DNA of 52,777 bases from CAZMRF01 sp964568735 (GTDB taxonomy: Bacteria > Acidobacteriota > Polarisedimenticolia > JACPZX01). The position numbers were made by a program, and so were the translations under genes. Positions 26,532-35,407 of this stretch are shown piece by piece (positions within the stretch are counted from its first letter, which is position 1; each line of letters begins with the position of its first letter). The notes below the pieces were generated by a model. The model saw only the letters and a list, made by a program, of their open reading frames with translations. It did no database searches and was not told the origin of the DNA. The stretch lies in contig CAZMRF010000033.1 in NCBI GenBank assembly GCA_964568735.1, positions 1-52,777 on the forward strand. Direction: 5' to 3'.

Positions 26532-26730
26532 GATCTTATCTGGGTGAATTCGTGACGACTTGGTGCGATCCGGGGGGAGAGCGTCCGGCGGGAATCGAAC
26601 GAGAATGGAGCTTTTGGGATAAAACGAAACAGAAACAACATCCCTACGCAATCCAAGGTGACGGCCCGCCTCCGAGCGCTCGCCCTCCTTGCAGGAGACG
26701 ACAGCCCTCGGACCCACGTGGAGAAAAGTC

Positions 26731-26758
26731 TTGACTAGGACCCCGATCAACGTACTAT
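26731..26758 (+). promoter_or_regulatory. Promoter upstream of the beta-helix/MopE gene
   Basis: TTGACT, 16-bp spacer, TACTAT. The start of the next plus-strand gene is about 125 bp downstream. The rest of the 434-bp gap 26449-26882 holds the minus-strand promoter and no gene. Confidence 0.5.
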
Positions 26759-26882
26759 CCGGCCTGTCCTCCATGCTGGGCTCGGTGCGGGACCATCCTT
26801 ACTCAAGGCGGGCAGCCTCGGATGGTCAGGGCCCTTTGTCGTCGCGCAGTTTCCCGCGACCGAGGGGACCACGGTCGGGTCG

Positions 26883-29702
26883 ATGGGGAGTTCGGGGCCA
26901 CTTTTCTCATCCAGCGGAGGATTCCTGCGCGCCGGCAGGCTCTTCGTCTTCGCGGCAGCCCTCCTCGGCATCACCTTCTCGACCTCGCTGATCGTCAAGA
27001 TCAGCGCCGCGGGAGCCACCTGGTACGTCGACGACGCCACCTGCCCGGCGACGGGCAACGGCACGCTGCAGACTCCCTACTGCAAGATTCAGGACGCCAT
27101 CTGCGCCGCCTCTTCGGGTGACCTGGTCAGCGTGGCCCAGGGGACCTACCCGGAATCGATCCGGATGCGGCCGAACGTGGATCTGGTCTCCCAGAGCGGC
27201 CCCGCCCTCACCATCATCAACGGCGCCGGCAAGCCCTGCACCGAAACCGACTTCTGCACGAAGCGGACCGGGCAGTGCAGCACTATCCTCTTCGGCTCGG
27301 GCCACACCATCGCCACGCTCCTCGACGGCTTCACGATCACAGGCGGCTCCGGGACGATCCAGACCGCCACAACCCAGGTGGCCGGGGGCGGCATCTACGT
27401 CTTCAGCTCTGCGACCATTTCCAACAACATCATCACGAACAACACGCTTGCCAGCACCCAGCCCAACTTCTACGGCGGCGGGATCTTCATCGCCGCCGGA
27501 GCCCCCGTCATCACGAACAACATCATCTCGGGAAACCGCGCCATCCCGGCAGCGGGAAGCAGCAAGAACCCTACCGCGGGGTATGGAGCGGGGATCTACG
27601 TCGCCTTCTACTCCTCACCCATCATCACGGACAACATCATCGAGAACAACGACGCGGGCAACCCCAACGCCACGAACTCGGTCGGCGGAGGGGGCGGCAT
27701 CGCCATCTTCCCCGGCAGTAACAGCGCTGCGACCGCCGTCCTCGATCGGAACGTCATCGCGGACAACTACGCCGCCGATCTCGGCGGGGGAGTTCACATC
27801 CTGGGCCTGACGGGAGCCGTATCGAGCCCCATCATCACGAACAACGTCATCGTCGGAAACCTCTGCCCCTTCGAAGGGGGTGGGCTCTACGTGGCTTACA
27901 TCGGAGCCAGGATCGTCAACAACACGATCACGGACAACGCGGGTATGCGAGGCGGCGGGCTGGAAACAGGAGTCGGGTATCCGGGCCTTCCCATGCTCAT
28001 CACGAACAACATCATCGAGGGCAACCAGATCACGGATCTGGGAGGGCAGGGAGGCGGGATCTTCGCCTATTCCGTAGCTTCCACGTTCGTTCCGACCATC
28101 TCGCACACTGATTTCTTCGGCAACGAGGGGGCCGAGGTCGCGGGCGACCTCACGGAGGCCCAGGTGATTGGCACGAGCGGGAACTTCTACGCCGACCCGC
28201 TCTTCGCGAACCCGGCTACCCGCGATTTCCACATCGATGCGAACTCCCCGGCCGTCGACACGGCGACCGCCTCAGGCGCCCCGGCGGTGGACTTCGACGT
28301 CAATCTGCGCGGCGTGGACGGGGACGGAACCCCCAATTCGCCGGAGGTCGGCGACGTCGACGTCGGCGCCTTCGAAGCTCAGGGAGCCTGCTCCCCGGTG
28401 CCCGAGGTCTGCGACAACCTCGACAACGATTGCGACGGCACGACCGATAATTTCCCCACCGCCTGCGGCGTCGGCCAGTGCGCGCGGACGGGGACCTGCA
28501 CGGCCGGATCGAACTCCTGCACGCCTGGCGCGCCGGCTACCGAGATCTGCGACGGACTGGACAACAACTGCGACGGCGTCACCGACGAGGGCTGGCCCGA
28601 CACGGACCTCGACGGCATCAAGAACTGCCTCGACCCCGATGACGACAACGACGGAGTTGCCGACGCGGGCGACTGCGCTCCGCTCAACTCGGGTTCATTC
28701 GGATTCCCGACCGAGGTATCCAACTTCAACGTCACCGCCAACCCGCCCACGAGGCTGAGCTGGAGCCTCCAGAACATCGGGGCGGCCACGACCTACCAGA
28801 TCCACTCGGGGCTCATCAGCCGCATGAAGCTGGCTAGCCTCGGGGAGAGCTTCTGCCTGAGCGCCTCGAGCCCGACGAGCCCCTTCACGGACCCCCGGGG
28901 CAATCCTCCCCCGGGCGACGGCTACCTGTACCTCATCCGGAGCCTCAACGCCTGCGGAGCCGCCACCTTCGGCGATCCGAACCGGGATCTGCCGCGGTCG
29001 CTCAACGCCTGCGCGGGCGGCATCGTGGACGGCGACGAGGATGGATCCCCCTCCGACCTGGACTGCAACGACGCGGATCCCGGCACCTCGCCTCTGGCCC
29101 CGGAGATCTGCGACAACCTCGACAACAATTGCGACGGCACGACCGACTCCTTCGCAACATCATGCGGGGTTGGCGAGTGCGCCGCGACGGGGACCTGCAC
29201 GGCGGGCTCCAACTCCTGCGTTCCGGGCGCTCCCACAGCCGAAATCTGCGACGCGCTCGACAACAACTGCGACGGGATCCTCGACAACGGACCGGACACG
29301 GATCTCGACGGCACCAATGACTGCTTCGACGCGGATGACGACAACGATGGGGCCCCGGACGTAGCCGACTGCGCGCCGCTGAACGCGACCGCATTCGCGA
29401 TGCCCTCGCCGGTCGCCGACGTCATGGCGACGGGCGCCGGCCCGACCGATCTCGCCTGGACGACGCAGAGCGCCGGCAGCGGCACGCTGTATGACGTCAC
29501 GACGGGCGATTTTGCCGCCATCGGAGCCATCAACTACCCGGCCGGGAGCTGCCTCGGCTCGACGGCGAACGGGTTCACGACCGACGCAGGGCCCAACCCC
29601 GCACTGGGGAGCGCGACCTACTACCTGGTCCGGGCGCGCAACGCGTGTGGAACGAGCAGCTACGGCTCAGCCGCCCGGGACGCCTCTCCCGCCTGCCCCT
29701 GA
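26883..29702 (+). CDS. Exported right-handed beta-helix protein with two MopE-like metal-binding modules
   Basis: A 939-aa surface or secreted protein. After the signal segment (LFVFAAALLGITFSTSLIV), residues about 45-500 are a parallel beta-helix of repeats with ITNNIISGN/ITDNIIENN-type turns and Gly-Gly-Gly steps, closing with a choice-of-anchor-Q-like stretch (DFHIDANSPAVDTA ... VDVGAFEAQ). Then come two copies of a module: EVCDNLDNDCDGTTDNFPT, EICDGLDNNCDGVTDEG, an Asp-rich DPDDDNDGVADAGDC, and a fibronectin-like piece ending NACG. The CDNxDNDCDG motif is that of MopE-type copper/metal-binding surface proteins. Likely an adhesin or metal-binding surface protein; exact ligand unknown. Confidence 0.85.
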   Translation: MGSSGPLFSSSGGFLRAGRLFVFAAALLGITFSTSLIVKISAAGATWYVDDATCPATGNGTLQTPYCKIQDAICAASSGDLVSVAQGTYPESIRMRPNVDLVSQSGPALTIINGAGKPCTETDFCTKRTGQCSTILFGSGHTIATLLDGFTITGGSGTIQTATTQVAGGGIYVFSSATISNNIITNNTLASTQPNFYGGGIFIAAGAPVITNNIISGNRAIPAAGSSKNPTAGYGAGIYVAFYSSPIITDNIIENNDAGNPNATNSVGGGGGIAIFPGSNSAATAVLDRNVIADNYAADLGGGVHILGLTGAVSSPIITNNVIVGNLCPFEGGGLYVAYIGARIVNNTITDNAGMRGGGLETGVGYPGLPMLITNNIIEGNQITDLGGQGGGIFAYSVASTFVPTISHTDFFGNEGAEVAGDLTEAQVIGTSGNFYADPLFANPATRDFHIDANSPAVDTATASGAPAVDFDVNLRGVDGDGTPNSPEVGDVDVGAFEAQGACSPVPEVCDNLDNDCDGTTDNFPTACGVGQCARTGTCTAGSNSCTPGAPATEICDGLDNNCDGVTDEGWPDTDLDGIKNCLDPDDDNDGVADAGDCAPLNSGSFGFPTEVSNFNVTANPPTRLSWSLQNIGAATTYQIHSGLISRMKLASLGESFCLSASSPTSPFTDPRGNPPPGDGYLYLIRSLNACGAATFGDPNRDLPRSLNACAGGIVDGDEDGSPSDLDCNDADPGTSPLAPEICDNLDNNCDGTTDSFATSCGVGECAATGTCTAGSNSCVPGAPTAEICDALDNNCDGILDNGPDTDLDGTNDCFDADDDNDGAPDVADCAPLNATAFAMPSPVADVMATGAGPTDLAWTTQSAGSGTLYDVTTGDFAAIGAINYPAGSCLGSTANGFTTDAGPNPALGSATYYLVRARNACGTSSYGSAARDASPACP

Positions 29703-29768
29703 CCCCGAGCCCCGGGGGATCGCTCGCACGGGCACCTGAGACTCCCGGCTGGTAGACTTCACCCCACG

Positions 29769-30956
29769 ATGCTCTCCCGCACCATCCCGCCCCTGAGCCT
29801 GCCCTTTCTAGCCCTCCGCTTCCTGGTGGCGTGTCTCCCCTGCCTGCTCGTGGTCCCGGCGAGCCCCGCGGAAGTACCGGCGGGCGCCGCCTCGCCGGCC
29901 GTCGCCAGTGACGCTACGGCCAGCATCAGCGGAGCCCCGATCCGCTCCACGACCTTCCTGTCCCAGGCCTACACCATCGACAGGAAATACCGATCGATGC
30001 TCGGGCCGCAGAGCACGGAGTTCATCTACCTCGCCCCCGAGGGATCGCCCGCTGAGCTGCTCTGGGTGACCGGCTACGAGGCGGTGATGGTCGGGCCCGA
30101 CGGCGACACGCCCGTCTCGCAGGAGTTCATGTGCCACAGCAACCTGGACATGAACATGCCCATCCACCGGAAGATCTTCGGGATCGAGCGCGAGACTCCC
30201 AACCGGCTTTTCACGCTCTCCCAGGGCCAGCAGACCATCGAGTTCCCCGAGGGGTTCGGGGTCCCGGTGCTCTCCATCGAGCCCTTCCGCCTCACGACCC
30301 AGGTGCTGAACCACAACATCGAGGGACAGACCTTCCAGGTGAGGCACAAGGTCACCGTGAAGTGGGTGCGGGACAGCGAGCTGAAGACGCCCATGAAGGC
30401 GCTCTTCCAGATCTCGGCGAACGCCCTCGTCCTCGTCGAAGGGAAGGACGGCTACTTCAACATCGCCGACCCGAACCCCGAGCAGCACGGCCCCGGCTGC
30501 CTGCCCGGGAACCTCGCGACCGACAAGGGGCGGCTCTTCACCGACGAGTTCGGCCGCCAGTTCGCCGGCCACTGGCTGGTGAAGCCGGGCCGGGAGGTGA
30601 ACCGGAGCAACACCACCCAGTTCATGCGCCTGCCCTACGACACGACGCTTCACTACATCGCCGTGCACGTCCATCCCTTCGCCGAGTCTCTCGAGCTGCG
30701 CGACATCACGGCGGACAAGTCCGTCTTCCTCAGCAGGGCGACTGGAACGAAGGGGAAGATCGGCCTCGACGCGGTGGACCCCTTCTCGAGCGTCGAGGGA
30801 GTCCCTCTCTACAAGGATCACCAGTACGAGCTGGTCAGCATCTACGACAACACGTCGGGAGAGAACCAGGACTCGATGGCGGTGATGTACATGTACGTGC
30901 TCGACAAGGAGTTCAAGAAGCCGCCCCTCGGGCCCCCAGGAGCCGGAGCACCCTGA
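29769..30956 (+). CDS. Exported protein resembling copper type II (PHM-like) domains
   Basis: A 395-aa exported protein (hydrophobic N-terminus LPFLALRFLVACLPCLLVV). The C-terminal half contains His300-Val-His302 (AVHVHPFAESLELRD), followed by YDNTSGENQDSMAVMYMYVL with Met370; an HxH plus a later Met in a D-x-M context is the arrangement of the CuM site of peptidylglycine-monooxygenase-like domains. The N-terminal half has MCHSNLDMNM and NHNI, which could provide further ligands, but the CuH triad is not clear. Other segments (GHWLVKPGREVN) recur in such bacterial proteins from memory. Called tentatively; a structural, non-catalytic copper-binding role is as likely. Confidence 0.5.
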   Translation: MLSRTIPPLSLPFLALRFLVACLPCLLVVPASPAEVPAGAASPAVASDATASISGAPIRSTTFLSQAYTIDRKYRSMLGPQSTEFIYLAPEGSPAELLWVTGYEAVMVGPDGDTPVSQEFMCHSNLDMNMPIHRKIFGIERETPNRLFTLSQGQQTIEFPEGFGVPVLSIEPFRLTTQVLNHNIEGQTFQVRHKVTVKWVRDSELKTPMKALFQISANALVLVEGKDGYFNIADPNPEQHGPGCLPGNLATDKGRLFTDEFGRQFAGHWLVKPGREVNRSNTTQFMRLPYDTTLHYIAVHVHPFAESLELRDITADKSVFLSRATGTKGKIGLDAVDPFSSVEGVPLYKDHQYELVSIYDNTSGENQDSMAVMYMYVLDKEFKKPPLGPPGAGAP

Positions 30957-31049
30957 ATAGGGCTCTCCCGCTTGCCGCCAGGACCACTCAACCGCAATGG
31001 TGCTGACGAGCCGGCCATCCTGCGCGCCCCGCTTGAGGAATGACCCGCT

Positions 31050-31823
31050 TCAGTCCAGGTCCGCGATGACGGGGGCGTGATCGGAGGGGGTCAGCCCTTC
31101 GATTTTCTTGCGGTAGTCGCGGTCGATCTGGACGCTGCGCACCCTCTCCCTGAGCCCTTCAGACCCCAGCAGGAAGTCCAGCCGCAGCCCCTCGTTGCGG
31201 GGGAAGGCACCCGCGCGGTAGTCCCACCACGAGTAGGCCCGCTCATCCGGGTGTTTCCATCTGAAGATGTCGCCCCAGCCCTCGTCGAGGAGCCCCCGGA
31301 AGCGGGCCCGCTCCTCGTCCGTGTGGAAGATCGTCCCACGCAGCCCCGCTTCGTCGCAGGTGTCGAGCGGGGTGGGCGCGATGTTGAGGTCGCCGCAGAG
31401 GACCGCCGGCTCTCCGGCAACGAGACTCCGGCGCAGGTGGGCTCCCAGCGCGTCGAACCATTCGAGCTTGCGCGGGAAGTCCTCGTGCCCCACGTGCTTG
31501 CCGTTCGGGCAGTAGATCGTCGTGAACGAGAGGCCCGCCGTCCGCACCGTGAGGAGCCGGGAGCCTCGCTCCTCCTGCCCGGGCAGGCCCGCCTGCACGG
31601 CGCCTATCTCGTGGCGGGAGAGGACGGCCACGCCGTTCCAGGCCTTCTGGCCGAGGACCGCGGCGCGATACCCCTCGGCCGCGAGCGCCTCCCTGGGGAA
31701 CTTGTGCTCCTCCATCTTCAGCTCCTGGAGCCCGACCACGTCGGGCCGCCGCTCGCGCAACCAGCGCAGGAGCAGCTCCATCCGGGCCCGCAGACCGTTG
31801 ACGTTCCAGGTGGCAATCCTCAT
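31050..31823 (-). CDS. xth: Exodeoxyribonuclease III
   Basis: A 257-aa Mg-dependent AP endonuclease/3'-5' exonuclease of base-excision repair. All family motifs are visible: MRIATWNVNGLRAR, VVGLQELKMEE (metal-binding Glu), TIYCPNGKHVG, LCGDLNIAPTPLD (Asp, Asn), SWWDYRAGAFPRNEGLRLDF, and the C-terminal TPSDHAPVIADL (catalytic Asp-His). Length is normal. It is divergent from the serine hydrolase at 31912, with an 88-bp shared upstream region. Confidence 0.95.
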   Translation of the reverse strand: MRIATWNVNGLRARMELLLRWLRERRPDVVGLQELKMEEHKFPREALAAEGYRAAVLGQKAWNGVAVLSRHEIGAVQAGLPGQEERGSRLLTVRTAGLSFTTIYCPNGKHVGHEDFPRKLEWFDALGAHLRRSLVAGEPAVLCGDLNIAPTPLDTCDEAGLRGTIFHTDEERARFRGLLDEGWGDIFRWKHPDERAYSWWDYRAGAFPRNEGLRLDFLLGSEGLRERVRSVQIDRDYRKKIEGLTPSDHAPVIADLD

Positions 31824-31911
31824 GGCTCCTCCGCCCCGAAGGCTATCACTCCCCCTTCACCGCATAGCAACCTTGGCTCGCAGATCCGCATCTACTTGGA
31901 TCGGAGGGAGG

Positions 31912-33132
31912 ATGCCCGTGAGGAAAGCCTGGATCGTGCTCCTGCCGTTGCTGCTCGTCGCGCTAGCCGCCTTTGCCGCCGCAGACAGGGAGGCTGCCTC
32001 CGCGCCGGCTCCTGGCACGGAGCGTTTCGAGCGCTTCGGCACCGCGCTCGAGGCGCTGGCCAGGGAGACGAAGCTGCCCGGCCTGTCGGCTGCCATCGTG
32101 CAGGATGGGCGGCTCGCCTGGGCGCGTGGCTTCGGCTGGGCGGACATCGAGAGGAAGCTCCCGGCGCGCCCCGACACACCCTACCGGCTCGCCTCGGTGT
32201 CGAAGCCCATCGCTGCAATCCTCCTGATGCAGCTCGTCGAGGAGGGAAAGCTCTCTCTCGACGCCCCCATGAAGAGCTTCCTCATCCATCCCTGGTTCGA
32301 GCCGGGAGGCGGCTCCTGGGCGCACTACCCCGAGCGCTACTCCGCGAAGCCCATCACCGTCCGCCACGTCCTCACGCACACCAGCGAGGGAGAGACGCCG
32401 GGGGAGAGCTACAACTACAACGGCAACATCTTCGCGGATCTCACCTGGGTTTTGGAGGATCTCACGGGGCGCTCCTATCCCGACCTGCTCCGCGCGAAGA
32501 TCTTCGAGCCTCTGGGCATGGCGAGATCCCTCCCCGGCCAGCTCGTCCCCTGGGGCCAGGCGGTCGCGAAGGAGATCGCAAGGCCCTACAAGCTCGAGGG
32601 GGAAGCGCTGGTGCCGGGAACCTACCCGGGCTTCGGCCTCGAGCCCGACGTGGATCCGGCGCCCTGGAACCTGGATCCGGCCTTCCGCCTGCCCGCGGCG
32701 ACGGACGCGGCGCGCCGCAAGCGTCTCGGCGCCGCATGGTCGTCCCTCTCCTCCTCGCAGACGGCCGCGGGCGTCGTCTCCACCGTGGAGGACCTGGCGA
32801 AGTTCGACATCGCCCTCGACGCCGGCCGCCTGATCGGCGAGGCCGCCCGGAAGACGATGTGGACGCCGGCGAGGAACCACGAGGGGCGCGACCTGCCCTA
32901 CGCCCTGGGGTGGTTCGTAGAGAACGCAGGCGGTACGCGGACCATCTGGCACTACGGGTGGTTCCCGCCGACGGTCTCCGCGCTCTACCTCAAGCTCCCC
33001 GACAGGAAGTTGACCCTGATCCTCCTGTCGAACAGCGATGGGCTCAGCGCCAAATGGGCCTGGACCGCTGAGGGCGTCCGTGCATCCCCCTTCGCGCGGC
33101 TCTTCCTGGAGCACTTCGCCTCCGGATCCTGA
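31912..33132 (+). CDS. Serine hydrolase of the beta-lactamase/class C (S12) family
   Basis: A 406-aa exported enzyme. The start MPVRKAWIVLLPLLLVALAA lies behind GGAGGG; an alternative GTG two codons later is equally possible. The catalytic tetrad SVSK is at Ser95-Lys98, the tyrosine motif lies in SYNYNGNIF (residues 166-172), and the C-terminal HxG-like triad is HYGWF. S12 enzymes act on D-Ala-D-Ala peptides, lactams or esters; no specific substrate can be named. The longer frame beginning at 31522 runs opposite to xth and is rejected. Confidence 0.88.
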   Translation: MPVRKAWIVLLPLLLVALAAFAAADREAASAPAPGTERFERFGTALEALARETKLPGLSAAIVQDGRLAWARGFGWADIERKLPARPDTPYRLASVSKPIAAILLMQLVEEGKLSLDAPMKSFLIHPWFEPGGGSWAHYPERYSAKPITVRHVLTHTSEGETPGESYNYNGNIFADLTWVLEDLTGRSYPDLLRAKIFEPLGMARSLPGQLVPWGQAVAKEIARPYKLEGEALVPGTYPGFGLEPDVDPAPWNLDPAFRLPAATDAARRKRLGAAWSSLSSSQTAAGVVSTVEDLAKFDIALDAGRLIGEAARKTMWTPARNHEGRDLPYALGWFVENAGGTRTIWHYGWFPPTVSALYLKLPDRKLTLILLSNSDGLSAKWAWTAEGVRASPFARLFLEHFASGS

Positions 33133-33270
33133 TCTCCGCAGCCATTTGGTATCCTTCCGCGCGACGACCGGCGGGTTGCCGGCTCGCGCCCGCTGACTCG
33201 CCCGCCCCCGCCGCGATCCGGATCGCGTCTTCCAGCGGGCCGCGGAACGCAACCGGAGCGGAGCCATGCC

Positions 33271-34869
33271 ATGACGGAAGGGAAAGCCAGGCTCGGGATC
33301 TTCGGGTGGGGCGTCGTCGCGCCCCGCTCCGCCAACGTCGAGGAGTTCCGCACGAACCTCAGAGCCTGCGACTCGTGGCTCGAGCCCTTCACCGGCTTCG
33401 GCCCGAGCAACTTCCTGGTGGGCGAGCCGAAGTTCGACATCGCCGACTACCGCCCCTGGATCGAGCAGCGCTTCAAGCCGGCCCGCTACTCGCAGCTCGT
33501 CAAGCACTCCGGCGAGATGGTCCGCTACACCGTCGGCGCGTTCATCCAGGCCTTGCAGCAGAACCCCGGCATGGAGAAGGAGCTTCAAGATCTTGGCCAG
33601 CAGACGCACGTCTACATAGGCACCGGCGTCGGCGATCTCGCCACCATGTACGACGCGAGCATCGTTTACTACAAGGCGCAGCGACGGTGGAACCGCTTCT
33701 GGGGCGCGCCCGAGCGCTGCCGGCTGCGACGCCAGTATGCCGAGGCGGCGCCCGCCGGGCGAGCCGAGCTGCGGGCCCGCCACACGATCCCGCCCGAGCC
33801 GGAGACGCTCGCCGACGAGGTCGAGCGCGAGTCGGCCGTAGAGGCGTGGGAGGAGTTCTGGATCGGGAAGTCCGACTCTCTCGGGGAGTACCTCGAGGCC
33901 TCGCGGAAGATCCAATCGGATGGACTGGGTGAGGAGGTGCAGTCAGGCAAGGAGAGCATCATCCGCCGCAAGCTCCGCTCCCAGCAGAAGCTCAACGAGC
34001 AGTGGGGGTGTCCTCCAGAACCATGGAACTCGGTGGATCCCAACCTCATCTGGAACATCCACAGCGCTCCCTCCTCCCAGGTGACGATGCTGGGACAGAT
34101 CCAGGGGCCCAGCTTCGCGCCCGTGGCCGCCTGCTCCTCCTTCGGCGTTGCTCTGAAGCTGGCGGAGGACGCCATCCGCTCCGGCCAGGCGAAGGCGGTC
34201 GTCGTGGGCATGACCGATCCGCCACCGCACCCGCTCCTGATCGGCGCCTTCTACAGAGCCAACGTCCTCGCGGCCGACAGGGAGCCCAGCAAGCCCCTCA
34301 CCGGGATGAAGGGAACGCACGTCGCGGGCGGCTCGACGATCTGGATCGTCGCCGACGCGGTGTACATGAAGGCGAAGGGGTTCAAGCCCGTGGGGCTGGA
34401 GATCCTCGGTGTGGGGCTCTCCTCGGACGCCCACCACATCATCACGCCCACGCGCCACGGACCGCTCGTCTGCATGCGCAAGGCCTTGGAGGACGCGGGC
34501 GTCTCCGCCGAGGACGTCTCGACCTGGGATCTGCACGCGACGGCCACGCCGGGCGACTGGCTCGAAGTCTCGACAGCCCGGGAGATCCTCGGGCCCTCGG
34601 TGACGATGACCGCCCGGAAGGGCACCTTCGGCCACGGCATGTCGGTGGGCGGAGCCTGGGAGCTGATGGCCCAGCACCTCGGCGCCGAGGAGGGGGTGCT
34701 CTACCCCACCTGCCTGAGGAGAGAGGAGCTGAACCCCGCGATCGCCGAGATCCACGGAGAGTACGTCTTCGACACCCCCGTGAAGTTCCCCGGTACCGTG
34801 GCGGGGAAGATCAACATGGGCGTGGGCGGCATCAACGCCTGCGTGATCAGCAGGAAATGGCCGGCCTGA
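33271..34869 (+). CDS. Beta-ketoacyl-ACP synthase-like condensing enzyme
   Basis: A 532-aa thiolase-fold protein with nucleophile Cys288 (PVAACSSFGVALKLAEDAI), His422 in WDLHATATPGDWLE and His455 in KGTFGHGMSVGGAWE, the Cys-His-His triad of decarboxylating KAS enzymes. It is about 120 residues longer than FabF; the extra sequence (around residues 125-250, helical and charged: RRQYAEAAPAGRAEL, VERESAVEAWEEFW) lies before the nucleophile. No ACP, ketoreductase or other fatty-acid genes are nearby, so this is probably a specialised condensing enzyme (polyketide, unusual lipid). Confidence 0.85.
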   Translation: MTEGKARLGIFGWGVVAPRSANVEEFRTNLRACDSWLEPFTGFGPSNFLVGEPKFDIADYRPWIEQRFKPARYSQLVKHSGEMVRYTVGAFIQALQQNPGMEKELQDLGQQTHVYIGTGVGDLATMYDASIVYYKAQRRWNRFWGAPERCRLRRQYAEAAPAGRAELRARHTIPPEPETLADEVERESAVEAWEEFWIGKSDSLGEYLEASRKIQSDGLGEEVQSGKESIIRRKLRSQQKLNEQWGCPPEPWNSVDPNLIWNIHSAPSSQVTMLGQIQGPSFAPVAACSSFGVALKLAEDAIRSGQAKAVVVGMTDPPPHPLLIGAFYRANVLAADREPSKPLTGMKGTHVAGGSTIWIVADAVYMKAKGFKPVGLEILGVGLSSDAHHIITPTRHGPLVCMRKALEDAGVSAEDVSTWDLHATATPGDWLEVSTAREILGPSVTMTARKGTFGHGMSVGGAWELMAQHLGAEEGVLYPTCLRREELNPAIAEIHGEYVFDTPVKFPGTVAGKINMGVGGINACVISRKWPA

Positions 34870-34905
34870 GGCTCGTTCTCCCGCCTCTACCCGGTACCCG
34901 CCGCC

Positions 34906-35178
34906 TCAGCTCCTGAGCTCCTCCAGGCATTCGCGGCCACAGTCGATGTGCTCCGGCCACCGCGAGCAGTCCTCGAGGCGAAGCCTGGGCCTTCCCACGG
35001 CCGAGGTCATGGCCGCTCGGTATGCATCCAGCTCGACGATGGCCGCCCTCCCCGTGGCGGGGCATTGCACGGTCTTGCGACCCCGGAACCGGTGCCAGGT
35101 CTCGATGACGACCGCAGGCACGACGTAGACGGCACCGAGGAGGAAGATCGCTCCAATCAGAATGAGGGACGCCTTCAT
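34906..35178 (-). CDS. Small membrane-anchored cysteine protein, 90 aa
   Basis: One N-terminal membrane helix (LILIGAIFLLGAVYVVPAVV), then VQCPATGRAAIVELDAYRAA and, near the end, EDCSRWPEHIDCGRECLEEL. The CPATG, CSRWPE and CxxxC cysteines recur, from memory, in small proteins of other acidobacteria and delta-proteobacteria. AAGGAGGG lies 7-8 nt upstream of the ATG. No enzymatic motif is seen; thiol or metal-binding role in the periplasm is possible. Convergent with the KAS-like gene. Confidence 0.75.
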   Translation of the reverse strand: MKASLILIGAIFLLGAVYVVPAVVIETWHRFRGRKTVQCPATGRAAIVELDAYRAAMTSAVGRPRLRLEDCSRWPEHIDCGRECLEELRS

Positions 35179-35407
35179 GACCAGCCCTCCTTGAACAAAC
35201 CCACCGGGAAAGTCGCAATAGCCGTGCCACGGCGGAGGGAGCAGGTCAGGGGTCCTAGGCCGGGGAAAGGGCCTCCGAAAGGGCCGGCAGTGGGGGGACA
35301 GACGGGAGCGGGGCGCGCGGTGACCCAGCCTCGCGGTATCTCACGCTGCCGCGGGCACGCTAGAATGTCGCGCACCTCAGCCTCAACCCTCCGGGAGGGA
35401 ATCCAAC

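Noticed and set aside
31963..33915. A 650-codon minus-strand frame across the serine hydrolase and KAS genes
   Set aside because: It spans two real plus-strand genes and their gap, with no family features.
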